Shown here: positions 1-5,306 of the stretch, piece by piece
Numbering within the stretch: position 1 is the stretch's first letter
How the letters are laid out: every line of letters starts with the position of its first letter
Source of the DNA: Actinomycetota bacterium
Lineage (GTDB): Bacteria; Actinomycetota; Actinomycetes; UBA12327
NCBI GenBank assembly: GCA_003529305.1
Contig: DPWC01000084.1
Span: 1 to 5,306 of the forward strand
Direction of reading: 5' to 3'
DNA: 5,306 nt
Position numbers and translations under genes: made by a program
Notes under the pieces: model-generated
Told to the model about the DNA's origin: nothing
The model's input: the letters and a program-made list of their open reading frames with translations, nothing else
Databases searched by the model: none

Positions 1-3000
1 CACGCTGGCCGGCGGCATCGCCCGCACCTTGATCTACACCGCCACTGTGGACCGCGGCGCCGTTGGTGGCACCCGGTTGACGAATCAAGCGGAATTGGTT
101 GGCAGCACGCTCGACAACGCCGTGAATGACCCGAGCGTGGAGCGGGTTCTCACTACCGCCGCAAGTGACACGGTCACTGTTGTTGGCGCGACGATTGCCA
201 AGACTGTTGCCCCGGCAGCGCGCACTATTGGTCAGACCGCCACCTTCACTGCCACTGTCACCATCCCGGCCAAGGTGACCTTCTACAACCTTGCGGTGAT
301 CGATCGATTGCCCGCAGGGTTTGATCGCACTACCTTGACCACAGACACGGTCGAGTGCGTCAACGCCGATGCGTCAACCTGTGATCTCAACGCTGAGGAG
401 TTGGTGCCAGAGGCGCAGTTGGATGGCTCGACTTTGCTCGGCTGGAATCTGGGCAATGCCACCGCCGCTACGCAGGCCAGAACAGTGCGCATCACTTATT
501 CGGTGGCCGTGAAGGATCTTGCCGGCGTTACCCGCGGCAACGCTCTTTCTAACGCCGCCTATGCGAAGTGGGATTCGGTCGCTGGCCCGGCTCCCACATC
601 GCCGTCTTACAGCTTCACTCAAGGCACACCACAGCCAGCGGTGGCCACTGTCATTGTGGAAGAGCCGCTGCTCGCCGTGGATAAGACGGTGTCAGATACC
701 ACCCCTGAGCCGGGTCAACAGTTCACCTACACGATCAAGGTGACGAACTCCAATGCTGCCAATGTGAGCACGGCTTACAACACGCTGGTGACCGACACGG
801 TGCCGGTGGGGGTTGTGGTGAAGACGCCATTGCCAGCGGGGGCGATCTTGACTGGCGCGGGTGTCAACGGTGGCGGAACCATCACCTGGACGGTCAGCGG
901 CACGATTCTCACGGGTGCCAACAAGACCTTGTCGTATAACGCTGTGTTGGCGCCTTCGGCATCGTTGACCACAGCGGCCCTGACCAACACCGCAGACATC
1001 ACGGGCTATCGCAGTTTGCCGGGATCGGGTCGTCTCTATGACGGCCCGTCGGATCCTGCGACTGTTCGCCCTGCGTTCCCGGTTCTGACGGTGACCAAGA
1101 CAACGCCCGCTGGCCCGGTGGCTTACCTCGGCGAGGACTTCCTCTGGCGCATTGAGGTCAAGAACACCGGAGGAGGCCGAGCACTCTCCGTTGATGTCTC
1201 GGATGCTTTGCCCCCGAATTGGCAATATGTCATCGGTACAGCATCAGTCACGGTAGGAAGCAGCGCCACCGTCGCCACTGAGCCCGCGATAGGCATTGCC
1301 GGCGCTGTACAGACTCTGTCATTCAACGACATTGGCGATCTAGGCGTGGGCGATACGGCCGTGATCTTGTTGAGAGCGCGTCCCTTGCCTGCTGCTGCCA
1401 CCACCCCAGGTGTGGGTGCGTCCATCAAGCACACCAACACTGTCGTGGCCACAGCCACCGACGCCACAGGCGCACCAGGCAATGCGGTCGGGCCGTATCG
1501 AGGATCTGGCTCAGCAGATGCCCGCATCGACAGTGCGGATGTTGTGATGACGAAGACGCATGCCACACCGGTGATTGCCGGAGCTGGACTCTCGTGGCGA
1601 CTGACCGTGTCGAACAGTGGTCCAGACCAAGCCGTTGGCCCATTCACCGTGGCTGACACCGTCCCGACCGGAGCCGAACTTGTCTCAGCAACGGGTACGG
1701 GGTGGTCTTGTGACATCAATGGCCGACAGGTGTCCTGCACTCGCATCAATGGTGCGGACACCTTGAACTCCGGTTCGTCGTTCCCGGTGATCACGGTCGT
1801 GCAGCGGGTGCCAGCGGACACCGCCAGCGGGACGACATTTGCCAACGAGGCGACGGTGGATGCCCGCACCTTTGATCCCAATGTCCCGAACAACACGGAC
1901 CCGGATACTGCTGTCGTCACCACAGCTGCTGATCTGGCGATAACCAAGCGACTAGTAGGACCCATGGTGGCGGGTCGTGAAGCCACCTACACCTTGGATG
2001 TGATCAACCGAGGTCCATCCGTGGCGCAAGGCACGATCACAGTGGCCGACGCTGTGCCCGCGGGCGCCACCTTTGTCTCCGCCTCGGGCTCTGGTTGGAA
2101 TTGCGCATTGGCCAGCGGGACTATCACTTGTCAGCGAGCGGCGAATCTAGGTGTGCAGGTGTCTGCTCCGCAGATCACCGTGATTGTTGATGTTGATCAG
2201 GGGCGAACGAGCGCCGTGACGAACACAGCAACGGTGAGTGGCCCCACCACTGACCCAGACCCGTCCAACAACAGCAGCACTGTCGAGAAGGTCCCAGACA
2301 CCTCGGCCGACCTCGTGATGCAGAAGTCGTCGACTGCACCGGTGGTCGCCGGATCAACCGGTGTCTATCGCCTGCGGGTGCGCAACCTGGGCCCATCAGC
2401 AGCGCAGGCCGTGACGGTTGTGGATCCCTTGCCGACGGGATTGACCTACCAGTCGTTCTCCTCGGTCACCGGAAGTTGGTCCTGCAGCGCCTCTGGTCAG
2501 AGCGTGACTTGCTCGTTGAGCGGAGCGCAGGATGCCGGCACGACCACAGAAGTCGATATCACCGTGCAGGCCTCCTCGGGTCTTTCTGGTGATGTGACCA
2601 ATACGGCCACGGTGAACTCAACGACTCCAGATCCTGATCCGTCCAGCAACACGGACAGTGACACCTCACCTCCGGTGACCTCTGCTGATCTGTCCATCAC
2701 CAAGTCGCATACCGCAGCGGCGATTGCTGGTTCAAATTTGGCGTTCACCCTGACGGTCTCCAATAACGGCCCGTCGGACTCCCAGGGCCCCATCACGGTG
2801 ACCGATGTTCTGCCCGCACAGATGAGTTTTGTGAGTGCCTCCGGCACGGGGTGGTCCTGCTCGCACAGCAGCGGCACCATCACCTGCACCCGAGCGGCCA
2901 CCCTGGTGGCGTCGGCCGATGCGCCAGCTATCACCGTGGTTGCGTTGATCGATCCCGATGCCGGACCGGCGCAGCTGGCCAACACCGCCGTGGTTGATCC

Positions 3001-5083
3001 CGGTCCCACAGAAGATCCAGACTTGTTCAACAACACCTCAACCGATGAGGTGGAGGTGCGCGACAGCGCCAATGTGGTGCTCGCCAAGACCGTCACAGGG
3101 GCTAACCCGGTGACCGCAGGCTCGTCGACATTGTTTGCCATCACCGTGACCAACGAAGGCCCATCAACGGCTGACGATGTCGTCGTTGTGGACTCGTTGC
3201 CGGCAGGGTTTGAGTCCGCTTCGGTCTCGGGATCGGGATGGTCCTGTGAACCGGTGGTCGATCTGCAGATTTCCTGCCGCCGCGACGCCTTGGCGCCTGG
3301 AGTGGCACCCGCTCTTACCGTGGTAGCAAAGGTGTCGCCAGGCACCAACGATGCGGCGGTGCTGACCAATACAGCATCGGTGACCACCGCCACGCCGGGT
3401 GACGATCCAGCAGACAATGAGGACTCGGCGTCGGTGACGGTGCGCACGCGCGCAGACCTTGTCTTGACCAAGACGGCCGATGCGCCGCGGACTGAAGCCG
3501 GTGGCAGTGCCAGCTTCACCATCGCGGTGACAAACGACGGACCCTCTGATACCGCCGGTGACATCGTGGTCACCGATTCTTTGCCCCCTGGTCTTCGATA
3601 CTCCGATGTGACGGGACCGTGGGACTGTGTTCCAGGTGCTGTCTCGCCCAGCGGTCAGCAAGTGGTGTGCACCTTGGCGAACAACGCGGGCATCCCTGCG
3701 GGCGGAGCCGCCCCCGACCTGACCCTTCTGGTGGAAGTCGATGGGGCCACGGACCCCGGTGACTACACCAATACGGCTGAGGCTGATTCGCCCACTGTTG
3801 ACCCTGACCCATCGAACAATTCCGACGACGCTGATATCACCGTGGAGCGAGTCGTCGATCTGTCGATCACCAAGACTCATGACCCCGAACCTGTCATCGG
3901 GCAGCCCGTGACCTTCACGATGGTGGTCACGAACAAGGGGCCGTCCCAAGCGCGCAGCGTGGTGTCGTCTGATGTATTGCCTGCCGGACTCGAGCCGGTG
4001 TCGGCCGATGGGGCTGACGATGGCTGGACCTGTGCCGTGGATGGACAGCGGGTCAGTTGCGCCCTGGAAAATCCGCTGGAAGCCGGATCAAGTGCCACAT
4101 ACACGGTGACGGCGACGGTCTTGCCGTCTGCCTACCCGCAGGTCACGAACACGGCGACAACCTCGTCCGACATCGATGATGAGGATCCATCGGATAACTC
4201 GGCTGCAGATCGCTTAATCGTGCCGCCGCTGGTTGATCTGTCGATCACCAAGTCACACTCAGGAAGTTTCACTGTGGGATCCACCGGCACCTACACGCTG
4301 ACGGTGCGTAACAGCGGTCCGACTAATGATCCGGGTCCCATCACCGTGACCGACGACCTTCCTGCGGGATTGAGTTTCGTCAGCGCCTCGGGAACAGGCT
4401 GGAGTTGTTCGAGGGTGGGCAGCACTGTCACCTGTATTCGCGCCCAGGGACTGGCGGTAGATGCCAGTAGTCGCATCTCGTTGAAGGTGGCTGTGGGCAC
4501 AGCAGCCGAACCGGGCGTGACCAATACGGCGGTCGTCAGTACACCCTCGGCCGAAACTGATACACAAAATAACGCCGATGACGATCCGACCGAAGTGCTG
4601 GCAGCAGCTCGCCTGTCAGTCATCAAGGATCTGGTCGGGGTCAAGGGACGCGAGGCGACCTATCGCATCACCGTGACTAATAAGGGCCCCAGCACGACGA
4701 CTACGCCGATCGTGGTGACCGACTCCCTTCCGGCCGGCTTGTCGTATGTCTCGGCATCAGGAGAGGCGTGGGCCTGTGCCCATCGCGCTCCGGTGGTGAC
4801 CTGTACCTACATCGATCCCATGATCAAGGGGCTGTCTGCATCGTTCACCGTGGTCACCACAGTGGCGCAAAGCGCTACTGGGCAGATTCGCAATATTGCC
4901 GTGGCTACGGGTGGTTCCCCCTCCAGCGGCACCTCCACCGGAAGTGCCGATCTCCTGCTGCCAACGGGGTCTGGAACAGCCAAGACCGGAGCAGCCGTTG
5001 CGGCACTGCTGCTTGCGGCCTTGGCGATGCTGGCGGCCGGTGCCGGATTGGTTAGGGCTTCGCGTCGGAAGCCGAACCCGTGA
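1..5083 (+). CDS. Giant DUF11-repeat cell-surface protein, 5'-truncated (C-terminal 1693 residues)
   Basis: This is a partial gene: the frame is open to the left edge (first full codon at 2-4) and ends at TGA 5081-5083. The TTG at 29 is not a credible start, because the 9 codons before it read on as domain sequence (TLAGGIART) and it lies inside a domain tail. The product is a chain of beta-sandwich repeats. Each opens with a strand like ADLxITK, followed by a strand ending in TVxNxGPS, then VTDxLPxG and finally TNTAxV, the consensus of DUF11 (PF01345 / TIGR01451 type). Twelve complete domains are visible, then a hydrophobic C-terminus with a basic tail, so it is expected to be exported and held at the membrane or wall. 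Such proteins are usually adhesins, stalks or S-layer-like surface fibres; the ligand cannot be told. Composition is Thr/Val/Ser/Ala-rich with few Lys or Arg, as in extracellular proteins. No enzymatic motif is seen. It converges on, and overlaps by 32 bp, a photolyase gene. Family assignment is strong; the adhesin role is inference. Confidence 0.93.
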   Translation, partial: TLAGGIARTLIYTATVDRGAVGGTRLTNQAELVGSTLDNAVNDPSVERVLTTAASDTVTVVGATIAKTVAPAARTIGQTATFTATVTIPAKVTFYNLAVIDRLPAGFDRTTLTTDTVECVNADASTCDLNAEELVPEAQLDGSTLLGWNLGNATAATQARTVRITYSVAVKDLAGVTRGNALSNAAYAKWDSVAGPAPTSPSYSFTQGTPQPAVATVIVEEPLLAVDKTVSDTTPEPGQQFTYTIKVTNSNAANVSTAYNTLVTDTVPVGVVVKTPLPAGAILTGAGVNGGGTITWTVSGTILTGANKTLSYNAVLAPSASLTTAALTNTADITGYRSLPGSGRLYDGPSDPATVRPAFPVLTVTKTTPAGPVAYLGEDFLWRIEVKNTGGGRALSVDVSDALPPNWQYVIGTASVTVGSSATVATEPAIGIAGAVQTLSFNDIGDLGVGDTAVILLRARPLPAAATTPGVGASIKHTNTVVATATDATGAPGNAVGPYRGSGSADARIDSADVVMTKTHATPVIAGAGLSWRLTVSNSGPDQAVGPFTVADTVPTGAELVSATGTGWSCDINGRQVSCTRINGADTLNSGSSFPVITVVQRVPADTASGTTFANEATVDARTFDPNVPNNTDPDTAVVTTAADLAITKRLVGPMVAGREATYTLDVINRGPSVAQGTITVADAVPAGATFVSASGSGWNCALASGTITCQRAANLGVQVSAPQITVIVDVDQGRTSAVTNTATVSGPTTDPDPSNNSSTVEKVPDTSADLVMQKSSTAPVVAGSTGVYRLRVRNLGPSAAQAVTVVDPLPTGLTYQSFSSVTGSWSCSASGQSVTCSLSGAQDAGTTTEVDITVQASSGLSGDVTNTATVNSTTPDPDPSSNTDSDTSPPVTSADLSITKSHTAAAIAGSNLAFTLTVSNNGPSDSQGPITVTDVLPAQMSFVSASGTGWSCSHSSGTITCTRAATLVASADAPAITVVALIDPDAGPAQLANTAVVDPGPTEDPDLFNNTSTDEVEVRDSANVVLAKTVTGANPVTAGSSTLFAITVTNEGPSTADDVVVVDSLPAGFESASVSGSGWSCEPVVDLQISCRRDALAPGVAPALTVVAKVSPGTNDAAVLTNTASVTTATPGDDPADNEDSASVTVRTRADLVLTKTADAPRTEAGGSASFTIAVTNDGPSDTAGDIVVTDSLPPGLRYSDVTGPWDCVPGAVSPSGQQVVCTLANNAGIPAGGAAPDLTLLVEVDGATDPGDYTNTAEADSPTVDPDPSNNSDDADITVERVVDLSITKTHDPEPVIGQPVTFTMVVTNKGPSQARSVVSSDVLPAGLEPVSADGADDGWTCAVDGQRVSCALENPLEAGSSATYTVTATVLPSAYPQVTNTATTSSDIDDEDPSDNSAADRLIVPPLVDLSITKSHSGSFTVGSTGTYTLTVRNSGPTNDPGPITVTDDLPAGLSFVSASGTGWSCSRVGSTVTCIRAQGLAVDASSRISLKVAVGTAAEPGVTNTAVVSTPSAETDTQNNADDDPTEVLAAARLSVIKDLVGVKGREATYRITVTNKGPSTTTTPIVVTDSLPAGLSYVSASGEAWACAHRAPVVTCTYIDPMIKGLSASFTVVTTVAQSATGQIRNIAVATGGSPSSGTSTGSADLLLPTGSGTAKTGAAVAALLLAALAMLAAGAGLVRASRRKPNP
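2..187 (+). repeat. C-terminal half of a cut-off repeat domain
   Basis: These 62 codons carry only the last strands of a domain: RTLIYTATVD resembles KTLSYNAVLA at the end of domain B, and LTNQAEL matches the terminal TNTA strand of the later domains. The opening Lys strand and the TDxLP strand are missing, so they must lie left of the window. This shows that at least one more domain precedes those counted here. Confidence 0.75.
188..664 (+). repeat. Domain A: long Ig-like repeat (159 residues)
   Basis: Opens with ATIAKTV (Lys codon at 200-202), has VIDRLPAGF in the middle and LSNAAYA near the end. It is longer than the D domains because of inserts around the middle and a Pro/Ser/Thr-rich exit segment (PAPTSPSYSFTQGTP). 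It contains a Cys pair, ECVNADASTC, that lacks the Trp of the later W-x-C pairs and lies directly after the TDxLP strand, so it is probably not the same disulfide. It resembles the fimbrial isopeptide-forming domains often found N-terminal to DUF11 arrays; that assignment is tentative. Confidence 0.7.
665..1078 (+). repeat. Domain B: long cysteine-free repeat (138 residues)
   Basis: Starts PLLAVDKTV (Lys codon 683-685), continues with FTYTIKVTNS, then VTDTVPVG, and closes with LTNTADI. There is no cysteine. Instead of the W-x-C hairpin there is a Gly-rich turn followed by TITWTVSG. The exit segment is YDGPSDPATVRPAF, unlike the Asp/Asn-rich exits of the D domains. Confidence 0.75.
1079..1534 (+). 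repeat. Domain C: long cysteine-free repeat (152 residues)
   Basis: Starts PVLTVTKTT (Lys codon 1097-1099), followed by FLWRIEVKNTGGG, VSDALPPNW and, near the end, HTNTVVA. The WRIEVKNTG strand resembles WRLTVSNSG of the next domain, so C is transitional in sequence to the D type, but it has no cysteine and has an extra Ala/Pro-rich segment (RPLPAAATTPG) before the last strand. Confidence 0.75.
1535..4951 (+). repeat. Array of nine cysteine-paired DUF11 domains, D1-D9
   Basis: The domains are D1 1535-1927, D2 1928-2305, D3 2306-2683, D4 2684-3067, D5 3068-3451, D6 3452-3853, D7 3854-4231, D8 4232-4606 and D9 4607-4951. D2, D3 and D7 are each exactly 378 bp (126 codons); the others are 115-134 codons. 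Each begins with a hydrophobic strand ending in Lys (for example ADLSITKSH), has a strand ending in NxGPS (GPD in D1, GPT in D8), a (T/V/A/S)DxxP strand, a W-x-C...C hairpin and a final (T/A/R)NxA strand. The Cys spacing is CX8C in D1-D4 and D7-D9, CX9C in D5 and CX13C in D6. Asp/Asn-rich exit segments such as DPDPSNN close D1-D8. The cysteines are predicted to pair within each domain after export. D9 is the shortest and runs into a Gly/Ser/Thr linker (GGSPSSGTSTGS) before the anchor. Confidence 0.9.
4952..5080 (+). other. C-terminal cell-wall sorting-like / membrane anchor signal
   Basis: The tail reads LLLPTGSGTAKTG, then a 21-residue Ala/Leu/Val stretch (4991-5053) with no charge, then RASRRKPNP. 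This is the tripartite layout of a sortase substrate: motif, hydrophobic segment, basic tail. The motif is not canonical. LPTG (4958-4969) lacks the middle residue of LPxTG, and TAKTG (4976-4990), which sits directly before the hydrophobic stretch where the motif normally lies, has TA in place of LP or LA. It may be a diverged class E (LAxTG-like) signal, or simply a C-terminal transmembrane anchor. No sortase gene is in the window. Confidence 0.7.
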
Positions 5084-5306
5084 CCTCGGCGAGCCGAGCC
5101 AGGGCCTCCTGCCGCTCGGCCGCGTGCTCAATGATCGGAGCCGGATAGTCCGGCGCGAGTAGTGGTGCCAACCACGGCTCATGCACAGCTGCGCCGTCAA
5201 TACCGCGCAGTTCCGGGATGTAACGACGCACATAGTCACCGTCTGGATCAAAGCGTTGACCTTGCGCCACCGGATTGAAGATCCGAAAGTACGGCTGGGC
5301 ATCGCA
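5052..5306 (-). CDS. Deoxyribodipyrimidine photolyase family protein, 5'-truncated (last 84 residues)
   Basis: The gene runs leftward; its 5' part lies beyond the right edge and it ends at TAA (5054-5052). The visible frame starts CDAQPYFRIFNP, continues with QRFDPDGDYVRRYIPEL, then HEPW and YPAPIIEH. This is the signature C-terminus of the photolyase/cryptochrome FAD-binding domain; E. coli PhrB has PYFRIFNPTTQGEKF, HEPW and YPQPIVEH at the matching places. These enzymes use FAD and blue light to split cyclobutane pyrimidine dimers in DNA. The 84 residues match the usual distance from the PYFR motif to the end, so the C-terminus appears intact, with a short Ser/Ala/Asp tail. The GTG at 5270 is internal (the Val of FNPV), not a start. 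The FAD-contacting and Trp-chain residues lie upstream, so a cryptochrome-like or (6-4)-type member cannot be excluded, though the class I CPD type is likeliest. Confidence 0.93.
   Translation of the reverse strand, partial: CDAQPYFRIFNPVAQGQRFDPDGDYVRRYIPELRGIDGAAVHEPWLAPLLAPDYPAPIIEHAAERQEALARLAEVTGSASDAKP
5085..5098. terminator. Short GC-rich hairpin just after the surface-protein stop (weak candidate)
   Basis: CTCGGC and GCCGAG form a perfect 6-bp inverted repeat with 2 bases between the arms (more realistically a 5-bp stem with a CGAG loop), one base after the TGA. There is no T-tract on either side. It lies within the photolyase coding sequence, where it encodes part of ARLAEV, so it may be only coding constraint. 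If real, it would act as a U-tract-less terminator for the + strand transcript. Confidence 0.2.

Noticed and set aside
29..31. TTG as the start codon of the large gene
   Set aside because: The same frame is open to the left edge, the residues before it continue domain sequence, no ribosome-binding site is evident in 1-28, and a signal peptide is absent.
1169..1196. Shine-Dalgarno-like GGAGGAGG followed by TTGATG
   Set aside because: It encodes the Gly-Gly-Gly of KNTGGGR in domain C. The frame opened by the ATG stops after about 20 codons.
2497..3573. 358-codon antisense open frame (- strand), and a similar 287-codon one at 1123-1986
   Set aside because: They lie wholly opposite the repeat array. 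Their products are low-complexity Ser/Thr/Val/Ala mirror images of the sense codons, with repeated segments such as CEQDHPVPEA that simply reflect the sense GTGWSCS repeats. They are stop-poor shadows of a GC-rich repeat gene.
3857..4252. Recent DNA tandem duplication or CRISPR-like array, suggested by periodic motifs of about 378 bp
   Set aside because: Periodicity is at the protein level. Apart from short runs such as the 18-bp match, the units differ at many synonymous sites, and the spacing is that of protein domains rather than of CRISPR repeats.
4768..5162. Overlapping + strand open frames of 88-95 codons near the 3' end
   Set aside because: They are in other frames over the D9, anchor and photolyase regions, with Cys/Arg/Pro/Trp-rich products that match no family I know, and they compete with two well-supported genes.
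5268..5270. GTG as the start of a 72-residue gene on the - strand
   Set aside because: The frame continues upstream to the window edge with the conserved photolyase sequence PYFRIFNP, so GTG is the internal Val after FNP.

Overview
The window looks like high-GC Gram-positive (actinomycete-type) chromosomal DNA. I infer this from a G+C content of roughly 60% (sampled by eye), from a giant Thr/Val/Ser/Ala-rich surface protein with a Gram-positive-style C-terminal anchor, and from a neighbouring photolyase. The exact lineage cannot be told from this sequence alone.

Layout: almost the whole window (1-5083, + strand) is one open reading frame that is already open at the left edge. It encodes the C-terminal 1693 residues of a very large secreted protein made of tandem immunoglobulin-like DUF11 / B_ant_repeat-type domains. 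From left to right there is the tail of a cut-off domain (2-187), three long domains A-C of 138-159 residues (188-1534), nine shorter domains D1-D9 of 115-134 residues (1535-4951), and a C-terminal sorting-signal-like tail (about 4952-5080: a degenerate TG motif, a hydrophobic stretch of 21 residues and a basic tail). The signal peptide, promoter and N-terminal domains lie to the left of the window.

The right end (5052-5306, - strand) holds the last 84 residues of a deoxyribodipyrimidine photolyase-family protein. The two genes converge and overlap tail to tail by 32 bp. There is no intergenic space, and I see no RNA gene, mobile element or CRISPR array. The two products have no evident functional link: one is probably a wall-attached stalk or adhesin, the other a cytoplasmic DNA-repair flavoprotein.

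The most interesting signals are within the repeat protein. A Lys / Asp / Asn triad is kept in all 12 domains, which would fit intramolecular isopeptide bonds. A W-x-C...C cysteine pair is present in all nine D domains but absent from B and C. Asp/Asn-rich segments mark most D-domain ends. The C-terminal anchor lacks a proper LPxTG. Domains that are nearly identical in protein motif are strongly diverged at synonymous sites, so the array is not a recent duplication.
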